Assembly (NCBI GenBank): GCA_002298665.1
Contig: DBKW01000001.1
Span: forward strand, 17,999-27,198
Reading direction: 5' to 3'
Length of the DNA stretch: 9,200 nucleotides
From: Verrucomicrobia bacterium UBA740
GTDB lineage: Bacteria > Verrucomicrobiota > Kiritimatiellia > RFP12 > UBA1067
Under the pieces are notes generated by a model. The model had not been told where the DNA came from. It was given only the letters and a program-made list of their open reading frames with translations, and searched no databases. Positions 1 through 7,918 of this stretch are shown here, in pieces; positions within the stretch are counted from its first letter, which is position 1, and each line of letters opens with the position of its first letter. A program made the translations under genes and the position numbers.

Positions 1-209
1 AGACCACGGTCTCTTGACCCGGAGTCCCTGGATCCGGATCATCGTCTCCGCGGGACCCTGTTCTCCGGAACCGGACTTTTGCGCTGCGCGCGTTTGTGTG
101 ACTGGTCCGGCATAGGGCCTCTAGCGCAGGCGCCTCTTGAAGCCGTGCGCCCGCCCGGGAATGCGCGGGGGACGGAATCGCGCAGGGGCAAGCAAACAGT
201 GCGGATTTT

Positions 210-218
210 TGATATAAT
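210..218 (+). promoter_or_regulatory. Extended -10 promoter of the helicase operon
   Basis: TGA-TATAAT gives a perfect -10 hexamer (213-218) preceded by the TGN extension at 210-212. No good -35 hexamer lies 16-18 bases upstream, which is typical of extended -10 promoters. The expected transcription start, about 7 bases past the hexamer, falls on or next to the helicase ATG at 225, so the mRNA may be leaderless. The promoter call is inferred from consensus matching only. Confidence 0.65.
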
Positions 219-224
219 ATAGGG

Positions 225-1529
225 ATGAACTTTGAAGAAACTGTTTTCGGACAACTTGAGCCGTCCTTGCAAAAAGCCATCCGCGAGGTGGGGTATGCGA
301 AGCCTACGCCCATTCAGGAGCAGGCGATTCCCTATCTGCTGAAGGGGCGCGACCTGATCGGGTGCGCCCAGACGGGAACGGGCAAGACCGCGGCGTTCAT
401 GCTGCCGATACTGGACCATCTCCTGCGGGTGCGGCGTCCGCGGCACATTGGGCATCCGCGCGCGCTTGTCCTGTCCCCCACGCGGGAACTGGCCGCGCAG
501 ACCGCGGCGAACGTGAAGGCGTATTCCAAATACGCCAATCTGCCGTTCGCGTGCATATTCGGCGGCGTTTCGCAATTCGGACAGGTTAAGGACATAAAGA
601 AGGGGGCGGAGACGGTCATTGCCTGCCCCGGGCGGCTCATCGACCTCATGACGCAGGGAATCCTCTACCTGGACCAGGTGGAATGTTTCGTCCTGGACGA
701 GGCGGACCGGATGCTGGACATGGGCTTTTTGCCCGACATCAAGCGCATCATCTCCAAATTGCCGCAGGCGCGGCAGTCCCTGTTCTTCTCGGCGACGTTC
801 TCCCCGCAGATCGCGAAACTGGCGGCGGAACTGGTGGACGACCCGGTGAAGATCGAGGTCTCGCCCCAGACGCCCACGGTCGAGAAAATCAACCAGAAGG
901 TCATGTTCGTCGACAAGGCGCAGAAAGACGCGCTCCTCGTGAACCTCCTGGAGACGCATCCGGAATGGGACCGCGTCATCGTGTTCACCAAGATGCGCCA
1001 CGGGGCGGACCGCGTGAACAAGAAGCTCATGCGGGCGAATATCGCCTCCGCGGCGATCCACTCCGACAAGACGCAGGGCCAGCGCACCCGGGCGCTGGAA
1101 GGTTTCCGCCAGGGGAAGGTGCGCGTGCTCGTGGCGACGGACATCGCCAGCCGCGGCATCGACGTGCCGGACGTGAAGTGCGTCGTCAACATGGAGTTGC
1201 CGCTCGAGACGGAAAGCTACGTGCACCGCATCGGGCGGACGGCGCGCGCGGGCGAATCGGGCGCGGCGATCAGTTTCGTGACCGCGGCGGAACGCGCCCA
1301 GCTCAAGGCGGTGGAACGCTTCATCCGCAAGAGCATCCCGGTCGACCGCGACCACCCGTACCACAGCGAAGCGGGCGAGCAGGCCGGCGGCAAGGCGAAG
1401 GAGGGACTGCCCCAGGCGCCGTGGGTGCACCCCGCCAACCGCAACCGCACGAACCGCAAGCGCAACCGCCGCGTGTCGTTTTTGGGACGCCGGCAGAGCG
1501 ATTTTCGCCAATCCAATCCGGAACAATAA
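225..1529 (+). CDS. DEAD-box ATP-dependent RNA helicase, RhlE-like
   Basis: Cytoplasmic RNA helicase (434 aa) that uses ATP to unwind short RNA duplexes or remodel RNA-protein complexes. In bacteria this family acts in ribosome assembly, RNA decay and cold adaptation. All core motifs are visible: Q motif GYAKPTPIQ (23-31), Walker A AQTGTGKT (48-55), PTRELA (85-90), FGG (112-114), CPGR (134-137, where TPGR is usual), DEAD (158-161), SAT (189-191), VIVFT (251-255), ATDIASRGID (314-323) and HRIGRTAR (344-351). The two RecA-like domains are followed by a basic, Arg/Asn-rich tail (about 390-434) of the kind that binds RNA in RhlE/CsdA-like proteins. The start is fixed by an in-frame TGA at 210-212 and by the family-typical Phe at residue 3. 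No properly spaced ribosome binding site precedes it. The family is certain; the RhlE subgroup is likely but not proven, so no symbol is given. Confidence 0.96.
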   Translation: MNFEETVFGQLEPSLQKAIREVGYAKPTPIQEQAIPYLLKGRDLIGCAQTGTGKTAAFMLPILDHLLRVRRPRHIGHPRALVLSPTRELAAQTAANVKAYSKYANLPFACIFGGVSQFGQVKDIKKGAETVIACPGRLIDLMTQGILYLDQVECFVLDEADRMLDMGFLPDIKRIISKLPQARQSLFFSATFSPQIAKLAAELVDDPVKIEVSPQTPTVEKINQKVMFVDKAQKDALLVNLLETHPEWDRVIVFTKMRHGADRVNKKLMRANIASAAIHSDKTQGQRTRALEGFRQGKVRVLVATDIASRGIDVPDVKCVVNMELPLETESYVHRIGRTARAGESGAAISFVTAAERAQLKAVERFIRKSIPVDRDHPYHSEAGEQAGGKAKEGLPQAPWVHPANRNRTNRKRNRRVSFLGRRQSDFRQSNPEQ

Positions 1530-1543
1530 CAAGGAGAGCAAGC

Positions 1544-1795
1544 ATGAGTGAAGAATTGAAATTCCCGGTCGTCGCCCATCACCGCATCATCGTGAATGCG
1601 GAAGGACGCGACGACGCCCAGACCAAGGCGCTCTTTGAGGGCTTTGATCTTGTGGCGCCCGTCACGGAGGCCAATACGTCGTCCGGCGGGAAGTACGTCT
1701 CGTACAGCCTTTCGGTGCGCTTCAAGGACCGGGCGGAAATGGCCAAGTTCGACGAACAGCTCAAGCGCGTGCCCGGACTGAAGATGGTCCTTTAA
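1544..1795 (+). CDS. DUF493 / YbeD-family small protein
   Basis: An 83-aa protein starting at an ATG preceded by AAGGAG (1531-1536, 7-base spacing). It lies 14 bases after the helicase stop, so it is probably co-transcribed. It resembles the DUF493/YbeD family: an N-terminal 'FP' followed by a beta strand (HRIIVNAEG), a Ser/Gly-rich turn with SSGGKYVSYSLSV (about 47-59), a helix with DEQLKRVPG, and the family-typical ending K/R-MVL. The fold expected for the family is a small alpha/beta ferredoxin-like domain, resembling the regulatory domain of allosteric enzymes. The biochemical role of the family is not established. Pairing with an RNA helicase does not by itself define the function. It has no signal peptide or membrane segment, so it is cytoplasmic. 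Confidence 0.85.
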   Translation: MSEELKFPVVAHHRIIVNAEGRDDAQTKALFEGFDLVAPVTEANTSSGGKYVSYSLSVRFKDRAEMAKFDEQLKRVPGLKMVL

Positions 1796-1801
1796 GGACG
1801 G

Positions 1802-1819
1802 GCGCGGCTTGCGCCGCGC
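1802..1819 (+). other. GC-rich hairpin after the DUF493 gene
   Basis: GCGCGGC (1802-1808) pairs perfectly with GCCGCGC (1813-1819) around a TTGC loop, 6 bases after the DUF493 stop codon. No T-tract follows, so it is not a classical terminator on its own. It may protect the 3' end or assist the terminator immediately downstream. Confidence 0.5.
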
Positions 1820-1834
1820 ATGAAAGAAACAGAA

Positions 1835-1870
1835 GAGGCTTGTGCGGATCGCACAAGCCTCCTTTGTTTT
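1835..1870. terminator. Bidirectional rho-independent terminator
   Basis: A perfect 12-bp stem (1835-1846 with 1850-1861) closes a GAT triloop. A T-rich run (CTTTGTTTT) follows on the + strand, and an A-rich run (GAAAGAAACAGAA) precedes it, which becomes T-rich on the - strand. It lies between the convergent stops of the DUF493 gene (1795) and the outer-membrane channel gene (1887), so it can end both operons. Confidence 0.9.
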
Positions 1871-1886
1871 CGTTTGAGCGTGTGGG

Positions 1887-3428
1887 CTACTGGGCGGAAT
1901 CCGAAACCGCTTCGCCTTCGGACTCGTCCAGTCCGCCGCCGAGCGACTTGTAGAGGGCGATGACGTCCGTCGAGATCTGACCGCGGCTGACGACGAACTG
2001 CTCCGCGAGGGTCAGCAGGGAGCGCTGGGCGTCGATGACGGCGGTAAAGTCGCGCAGGCCGTTCCGGTACAGATCCTTGGAGATCGCCACCGCTTCCTCC
2101 GCGGCCTTGACGGCGCCGCGCAGGGCTTCGTAGCGGTGGTACTCCTGCGTATACGCCGCATAGGCGTCCCGCACTTCGCCGTATGCCTTCTGGAGCGTCT
2201 CCTCGTACTTCAGGAAGGCTTCGTCCATGCGGGCCTCTTCGGCCTTGACGTTCGCGTAGATGTTGCCGCCCTGGAAGATGGGCCAGCTGAAGGAAGGTCC
2301 GATCGTGCCGTAGAAGGCGCCTTTGCTCAGGAATTTCTGCACTTTGACGGACTCGAGCCCCAGGGTCCCGTTGATGAAGAGCCGCGGATACCACTGGGAT
2401 TTGGCGACGCCCACGTGCGCGACCTGCGCGGCCAGTTCGCGTTCCGCCGCGCGTACGTCGGGGCGCGTGCGGATGCGGTCCGTCGGCACGGACGCCAGGC
2501 GTGTGGGGGCGACGAGCCAGTCGCGGTCGGGGCAGTCCTTCAGCAGTCCGTGCAGGCTCCCGGGCATGGCGCCCGTGAGGATGGCGAGCGCATTGAGGAG
2601 CGACTCCTCCTGCGCGAGCAGGGGCGGGATGGTCGCGTGGGTCTGGTCCACGACGTACTTGGACTGGCTCACGGCGAGTTCGTCGCCGATGCCCGAATCG
2701 AGGCGGGACTTGAGGATGTCGTACGTTTCGGTCTGGAGGACGAGGTTGGTGCGCGCGACGGCGATGCGCTGCTGGGTCGTGCGCAGGGCGATGTACTGGC
2801 GGCCGACTTCCGCCGTCAGGCTGACCCAGGCGTCCGCGAGCGACCAGCCTTCCGCCTCGGCGCGCGCCCAGGCTTCTTCCGTCGCCCGGCGGCTGCCGCC
2901 GAAGATGTCGATCTCCCACGTGGCGTCGAATCCGCCGCGGAAGAGGTCGCTATGGACGAACTTGGAGCCGGTCGAGCGCCAACTGCTGTTCCCGGTCGAG
3001 GTGTAGCGGTGGTAGTCGCCCCGCGTGGCGGCGCCGTCCAGCGAGATTTTCGGCAGGTAGGCCGCGTAGGAGCCCAGCAGTTCCCAGCGGCTCGCCTCCA
3101 GACGGCTGGCGGCCTGCAGGAAGGAGAGGTTGTTCGAGACGGCCTCGTCCACCAAGTGCGCGAGAACGGGGTCGTCGAACCGCGTCCACCAGAGGCGCAC
3201 TTCGTTCGTGGAAAGGAGGGTGCGCGCGTCGTCCGCCGCGTCCGCCGGCTTGAACTCGCCGATGGCGGTCTTGTTCGTCGTGGGCGCCCCGGCGTCCGGC
3301 AGGGGATGGTCGGGCAGCGCGTAGACGGGCTCCTCATAGTCGGGACCGACCGAGGGGAGTGCGGCGCAGCCGGCGGCTACGAGGCCGATCGCTCCGGTTG
3401 CGTAAACGAAGAATTGCGTTTTTTTCAT
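1887..3428 (-). CDS. Outer-membrane efflux lipoprotein (OprM/NodT type)
   Basis: Outer-membrane channel (513 aa) of a tripartite RND pump. Such proteins trimerise into a beta-barrel with a long periplasmic alpha-helical tunnel that docks onto the adaptor. The N-terminus is a lipoprotein signal: MKK, a hydrophobic stretch, then LVAAGC with the acylated Cys at 21, followed by the 'VGPDY' typical of NodT-family factors. The two OEP repeats are visible. The first has WWTRFDDPVL (80-89), an LxxA-rich helix and WEIDIFGG (171-178). The second has TRPDVRAAERELAA (331-344), the QWYPRL motif (355-360), SWPIFQGG (391-398) and the closing 'NGLRDFTAVIDAQRSLL' region (466-482). The chosen ATG has GGAG 8 bases upstream and overlaps the pump gene's stop as ATGA, which suggests translational coupling. 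Length is normal for the family (roughly 460-510 aa). It is the last gene of the operon and ends at the shared terminator. Confidence 0.96.
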   Translation of the reverse strand: MKKTQFFVYATGAIGLVAAGCAALPSVGPDYEEPVYALPDHPLPDAGAPTTNKTAIGEFKPADAADDARTLLSTNEVRLWWTRFDDPVLAHLVDEAVSNNLSFLQAASRLEASRWELLGSYAAYLPKISLDGAATRGDYHRYTSTGNSSWRSTGSKFVHSDLFRGGFDATWEIDIFGGSRRATEEAWARAEAEGWSLADAWVSLTAEVGRQYIALRTTQQRIAVARTNLVLQTETYDILKSRLDSGIGDELAVSQSKYVVDQTHATIPPLLAQEESLLNALAILTGAMPGSLHGLLKDCPDRDWLVAPTRLASVPTDRIRTRPDVRAAERELAAQVAHVGVAKSQWYPRLFINGTLGLESVKVQKFLSKGAFYGTIGPSFSWPIFQGGNIYANVKAEEARMDEAFLKYEETLQKAYGEVRDAYAAYTQEYHRYEALRGAVKAAEEAVAISKDLYRNGLRDFTAVIDAQRSLLTLAEQFVVSRGQISTDVIALYKSLGGGLDESEGEAVSDSAQ

Positions 3429-6400
3429 TTTGTTCTCCGATCCTTGAGTTCGCGGCGGCGCGCCGCGGTAACCGAGAGGTAGGCAAAGAAACGCTTGGCG
3501 TGTTCGCGCCAGGTCTGGAAGAGCGCGTAGAGGCCCGGGACGAGCAGGATGCCGAAGGCGACCGAGAAGGCCATGCCCCAGAATTCCGTCGTGCCCAGGT
3601 GGTTGCGGCTCGCCGCGCCGGCGCCCGACGCCACCATCATGGGCAGCGTGCCGAGAAGCGTCGTGAGCGCCGTCATGAGCAGGGCGCGCAGACGCTCGCC
3701 CGCGGCGGACGCCGCCGCCTCCACGATGGAGTAGTTCTCCTTTTCGCGCTTGTCCTTCGCGAATTCCACGATGAGAATCGCGTTCTTCGAGGCCAGGCCG
3801 ATCAGAAGGACCAGACCGAGCTGCGCGTAGATGGAGAGCGCGTACGGCGCGCCGGTCGCCACGATGCCCCAGAAACGCAGGCCTATGAGCGCGCCCAGCA
3901 CCGCCACGAAGATGGAAAGCATCACCGGCAGCGGAATGGTCCACGATTCGTACTGCGCCACGAGGAAGAGGTAGCCGAACAGGACCGCCAGGAAGAGAAG
4001 CGGCGCGGCGGAACCCGCATTGCGCTGCTCCTGGTAGGTTATGCCGGACCATTCATAGCCGTAGTCGTCGGGGAGCGTCTCGGCCAGGACTTTCTTGATG
4101 TCCTCGATGACGGTTCCCGAGGCCACGCCCGGCTTGGGCATGACGTTGACCTGCGCGGAGAGGAACATGTTGTAGCGGCTGACGGTGCGCGGACCGATTT
4201 CGCGCGTAATCGTGCCCAGCGCGCCGATCGGGACCATGCCGCCCTTGTCGGAGCGCACGTACAGGCGTTCGATCGAGGCCGGCGTGGCGCGTCCGGACCA
4301 GTCGGACTGCACCGTCACGCGGTTGACCTGCGTGCCGAGGTTCACGTCGTTCACGTAGCGCGAGCCGAGGTAGTTCTGGAGCGTCGTGTAGACGGTCGAG
4401 ACGGGCACGCCGTACATTTCCGCCTTGTCGCGGTCCAGGTTGAAGCGCAGATGGGGCGTGTCGGCCGTGTAGCCCGAGAACGCCGCCATGACGTTCGGCA
4501 GGCGGTTGAGCTTGCGCAGGACGTCGCCGAGCACCTCGTACAGGCGCATGGGGTCCGTGTCGCCCTTGGCCTCCAGGCGCAGGTCGATGGCGGAGTTGTT
4601 GCCGAGGCCCGGGATGGCCGGCGGCACGAAGACCTTGACGGCCGGCTCGGGTATCTTCGCGAGGACTTCCTGGAAGCGCTTCATGAGCGGCTGGATCGCC
4701 TGGTCGGGACGCTTGCGCTGTTCCCACGGCAGGAGGTCGACGATCATCATGTTCATGTTTTCGCCGCGTCCGCCGATCATGGACATGCCCGAGATGGCGA
4801 GGACGGAGTTGACTTCCGGAATCTCGTCGGAGAGCAGTTTCGTGGCGCGCGAGACGAGGTCGACCGAGCGTTGGCGCGTGGAGCCTTCAGGCAGCTCGAG
4901 CGAGCAGAAAATGACGCGCTGGTCTTCTTCCGGCAGGAAGGAGGTCGAGGTCGTCATGAACATCTGCACGGTCAGGAAGACGACGAGCAGAAGGAGCATC
5001 AGCGTCAGGAAGATGCGGCTGGCGAGCCAGCGGGCGCACGAGACGAAGAAGCCCTTGAAGTGCTCCAGGCACCAGTTGAACCACGCGAAAGGCCCGTGCC
5101 GGTAGGGGCGCGCCTCGTGCAGGAGAAGCGAGCAGAGGGCGGGGGCGAGCGTCAGCGCGCACACCGTCGAGAAGCAGACCGCCGCCGAAAGCGTGACGGA
5201 GAACTGCTGGTAGATGCGCCCGGTGATGCCGCTCATGAAGCCCACGGGCACGAAGATGCCGAGCAGGACGAGGGTCGTGGCGATGACCGCGCTCGTCACG
5301 TCGCTCATCGCCTGGATGGTCGCCTCTTTCGCGTTCAGTCCGCGCGTTTCGATGAGATACTGCACGCGTTCGACGACGACGATGCAGTCGTCCACCACGA
5401 CGCCGATGGCGAGGACGAGCCCGAACAGGGTCAGCATGTTGATGGAGTAGCCCAGAACGGACATCAGGATGAAGGTCGAGCAGAGCGAGACGGGAATCGT
5501 CAGGCAGGGGATGAGCGTCGCGCGCCAGTCTTGCAGGAAGAGATAGCAGACGAGCACGACGAGCAGGAAGGTGACGACGAGCGTGTCCACGATTTCGCGG
5601 ATGCAGCGCCGCACATAGTCCGTCGCGTCGTAGCCCAGGTCGATGGCCATGTCTTCGGGGAAGTCTTTCGCGAGATCGTCGAGGACGGCCTGCGCCGCGT
5701 TCATCGTCTCGATGGCGTTCGCGCCCGGCTTCTGCTGCAGGCCGATGGAGATGGCGTTGCGGTTGTTGTAGAGACCGTTGAACATGTAGTTCTGTTCGCC
5801 GATTTCCGTGCGGGCGATGTCCTTCAGCTTGACGATGCCGCCGTTGTCGTCGCGGCGGACGACGATTTCGTCGAATTCGTCCGCCGTCATGAGGCGTCCC
5901 TTCGCCAAAAGCGAGTAGGTGTAGCCGCCGTGCGCCTCGGTCGGGGAGCCGCCCACGGCGCCCAGCGAGGCTTGGATGTTCTGCGCCGAAATGGCCTGTA
6001 TGACCTCCTCGGAATTCATGCCCTGGGCGGCCATGCGCGCCGGATCCAGCCACACGCGAATGGAGAGCTTGGGGCCGTAGATCGTCGCGTCGCCGATGCC
6101 CGGCACGCGCAACAGCGCCGGCTGGATGATGCCGTAGGCGTAGTTCGACAGCTCCAGGCGCGAACGCGTCCCCTTGGGCGAGCCGAGCGAGAAGAAGCCC
6201 AGGAAGTCCGTGGACTGGGCGCGGACGCGTCCGCCGAGCTGTTTCGCTTCGGAAGGCAACTTCGGTTCGGCCTGCGACATGCGGTTCTGGACCTTCACGA
6301 GGTCCATGTCGCGGTCGGACTCGATGTCGAACGAGATGGTCAGCTGGTAGTTGCCGTCGTCCGTGCAGTCGCTCGACATGTAGAGCATGTCGTCCACGCC

Positions 6401-6652
6401 GTTGATTTCGTCTTCCATGGGCGTGGCTATCGTGTTCTGCACTTCGCGCGCATTGGCGCCCGGATAGTTGTAGGTGACCGAGATCTGCGGCGGGGTCAGC
6501 TGGGGATATTGCGCGACCGGCAGTTTCGTGATCGCGAGGATGCCCGCCATCGTCAGCACGATGGAGATGACCATCGCGAAACGCGGCCGCTCGACAAAGA
6601 CCCGCGAAAAGGTCTTTATCTTGTCAATCGAGGCTCTAATCGACAGTTTCAT
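3425..6652 (-). CDS. RND multidrug efflux transporter, inner-membrane subunit (AcrB/HAE1 type)
   Basis: Proton-driven antiporter (1075 aa) that takes hydrophobic or amphiphilic compounds from the periplasm and outer leaflet and passes them to the outer-membrane channel. TM1 lies at about 24-44 and is followed by a long periplasmic loop starting LPVAQYP (44-50). TM2-6 span about 353-512, TM7 about 548-568, a second periplasmic loop opens with FLPEEDQ (572-578), and TM8-12 span about 883-1046. The proton-relay residues are present: Asp421-Asp422 (TM4), Lys956 in GLASKNAILIVEFAKD (TM10), Arg987 and Thr994 (TM11). These match AcrB D407/D408, K940, R971 and T978 with constant offsets of 14 and 16. 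The start has GGAGAG 9 bases upstream and gives an N-terminus about 14 residues longer and more basic than AcrB. The switch-loop region (620-637) carries Met/Leu/Ile where AcrB has Phe. The actual substrates cannot be read from sequence. Confidence 0.97.
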   Translation of the reverse strand: MKLSIRASIDKIKTFSRVFVERPRFAMVISIVLTMAGILAITKLPVAQYPQLTPPQISVTYNYPGANAREVQNTIATPMEDEINGVDDMLYMSSDCTDDGNYQLTISFDIESDRDMDLVKVQNRMSQAEPKLPSEAKQLGGRVRAQSTDFLGFFSLGSPKGTRSRLELSNYAYGIIQPALLRVPGIGDATIYGPKLSIRVWLDPARMAAQGMNSEEVIQAISAQNIQASLGAVGGSPTEAHGGYTYSLLAKGRLMTADEFDEIVVRRDDNGGIVKLKDIARTEIGEQNYMFNGLYNNRNAISIGLQQKPGANAIETMNAAQAVLDDLAKDFPEDMAIDLGYDATDYVRRCIREIVDTLVVTFLLVVLVCYLFLQDWRATLIPCLTIPVSLCSTFILMSVLGYSINMLTLFGLVLAIGVVVDDCIVVVERVQYLIETRGLNAKEATIQAMSDVTSAVIATTLVLLGIFVPVGFMSGITGRIYQQFSVTLSAAVCFSTVCALTLAPALCSLLLHEARPYRHGPFAWFNWCLEHFKGFFVSCARWLASRIFLTLMLLLLVVFLTVQMFMTTSTSFLPEEDQRVIFCSLELPEGSTRQRSVDLVSRATKLLSDEIPEVNSVLAISGMSMIGGRGENMNMMIVDLLPWEQRKRPDQAIQPLMKRFQEVLAKIPEPAVKVFVPPAIPGLGNNSAIDLRLEAKGDTDPMRLYEVLGDVLRKLNRLPNVMAAFSGYTADTPHLRFNLDRDKAEMYGVPVSTVYTTLQNYLGSRYVNDVNLGTQVNRVTVQSDWSGRATPASIERLYVRSDKGGMVPIGALGTITREIGPRTVSRYNMFLSAQVNVMPKPGVASGTVIEDIKKVLAETLPDDYGYEWSGITYQEQRNAGSAAPLLFLAVLFGYLFLVAQYESWTIPLPVMLSIFVAVLGALIGLRFWGIVATGAPYALSIYAQLGLVLLIGLASKNAILIVEFAKDKREKENYSIVEAAASAAGERLRALLMTALTTLLGTLPMMVASGAGAASRNHLGTTEFWGMAFSVAFGILLVPGLYALFQTWREHAKRFFAYLSVTAARRRELKDRRTK

Positions 6653-6685
6653 TTCAATTTGCTCTCCTGGTGGACGTCCGAAGCC

Positions 6686-7906
6686 TTAGATTTCCGTCGG
6701 CTTGTAGTTCGGGTCGTTCTCTTCGTTGGACGTCGCCTTCTCGAGGCGCACTTTCGCGCCGTCGCGCAGTTTGCGCGTGCCCGAGGTGACGACCGTCTCG
6801 CCCGCCTTGAGGCCCGAGGTGACGGGGATGAGGCCTTCATGCACAGGGAGCGTCTTCACGGCGCGCAGCTGGACGGTGCCCTCCGCCTGCACGACATAGA
6901 CGCCCACGCCGCCCTGGGGCAGGTCGACGATCGCGGTCTGCTGCACGGTCGGGTAGACCGGCGGCGTTTTCTTGTCCGCGATCAGCGTGACGTAGCTGTT
7001 CGGGACGAGCAGGCGGTCGGGATTCGCGAACCGCAGGCGCATCGTGATGGTGGCGGTCGTCAGGGACATTTCGTTGTCGTCGAAGTCGAACGCGCCTTCC
7101 TTGTCGTAGATCGAGCCGTTGGGGAGGATGAGGCGCATGCGGTGGTTGGCGCCCGAAAGACCCTTGCTCGCGTCCTCGCGCCAGTCCACGTAGGCGCGGT
7201 CCGTCAGCGGAAAGCTGACGCGGATGGGGTCGACCTGCACGATGCGCGCGAGGGCGCCCTTGGACGGCGCGACGTAATCGCCCACATGCGCGGCGGTTTT
7301 GCCGATCTGTCCCGAAATGGGCGCGTAGACCTGCGCTTTTTTGCAGTCGTATTCGGCGACGACCAGGTTGGCTTTCGCCTGCAGGACGGCGGCTTTGGCG
7401 GTGTCCGCCCCCGCTTCGGCGTTGTCGCGTTCGAGCTGGGTTATGCCGCGCGCGTCGGCCTTGCGCATGCGCTCCCAGTAGCGTTCGGCGCGGCGGGCTT
7501 CGGCTTCGGCGGCTTCCAGATCCGCCTTGCGCTGGTTCACGACCGCCTGGTAGCGCTCGTCGTCCAGGCGGTAGAGAAGCTGGCCTTCCTTGACCAGATC
7601 GCCTTCCTTGAAGAGGATTTCCTTTATGTAGCCGTCCACCTGCGGGAGCAGGTCGACTTCCTGAAGGGCTTCGGCGTGGGCGACGAATTCTTCCGGCAGG
7701 TTGTAGGGCAGGTTGGTGACGACCATCGTGGCGACGGTCTCGATCGCCTCGGGCTGGACGGCCGCGCCGTGGGGTTTTTCCGCCACGCGTTCGTAGATGT
7801 CGCCGGCGATCCATCCGCCCGCGGCGCAGACGGCGGCGAGGATGATTGTCGCGGCGACGGCTCCCGCGCGGCTCTTTTCTTCTTTGTTTTCCGTATTGGT
7901 ATTCAT
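6686..7906 (-). CDS. RND efflux periplasmic adaptor (AcrA/MexA type, HlyD-like)
   Basis: Periplasmic membrane-fusion protein (406 aa) that bridges the inner-membrane pump and the outer-membrane channel. After a charged cytoplasmic leader (1-13), a hydrophobic segment (14-35) acts as a membrane anchor or uncleaved signal. There is a Cys at 27, but the residue before it is Val, so it is not a good lipobox. The domains come in the usual order: first lipoyl half (about 83-115, PQVDGYIKEILFKEGD), an Ala/Glu-rich alpha-hairpin coiled coil (about 118-190), second lipoyl half (191-215, VYAPISGQIGK), a beta-barrel (about 220-310, QVDPIRVSF) and a membrane-proximal domain (about 320-390, ending SGLKAGETVV...RDGAKV). 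The start is supported by AAGGAG 7 bases upstream. It lies 12 bases after the repressor gene and 33 bases before the pump gene, as expected for one operon. Confidence 0.96.
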   Translation of the reverse strand: MNTNTENKEEKSRAGAVAATIILAAVCAAGGWIAGDIYERVAEKPHGAAVQPEAIETVATMVVTNLPYNLPEEFVAHAEALQEVDLLPQVDGYIKEILFKEGDLVKEGQLLYRLDDERYQAVVNQRKADLEAAEAEARRAERYWERMRKADARGITQLERDNAEAGADTAKAAVLQAKANLVVAEYDCKKAQVYAPISGQIGKTAAHVGDYVAPSKGALARIVQVDPIRVSFPLTDRAYVDWREDASKGLSGANHRMRLILPNGSIYDKEGAFDFDDNEMSLTTATITMRLRFANPDRLLVPNSYVTLIADKKTPPVYPTVQQTAIVDLPQGGVGVYVVQAEGTVQLRAVKTLPVHEGLIPVTSGLKAGETVVTSGTRKLRDGAKVRLEKATSNEENDPNYKPTEI

Positions 7907-7918
7907 TTCTTCTCCTTG

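Noticed and set aside
1..224. Search of the left edge for a tRNA, small RNA or gene end.
   Set aside because: Only short palindromes (GATCCGGATC, AGACC/GGTCT) were found; no cloverleaf, T-arm consensus or T-tract terminator.
39..1541. A 500-residue open frame on the - strand opposite the helicase.
   Set aside because: Low-complexity Arg-rich translation without recognisable motifs, antisense to a gene with every DEAD-box motif intact.
6686..7906. Cys27 of the adaptor considered as a lipoprotein acylation site.
   Set aside because: The residue before the Cys is Val, whereas lipoboxes need Gly, Ala or Ser there; a plain N-terminal membrane anchor fits better.
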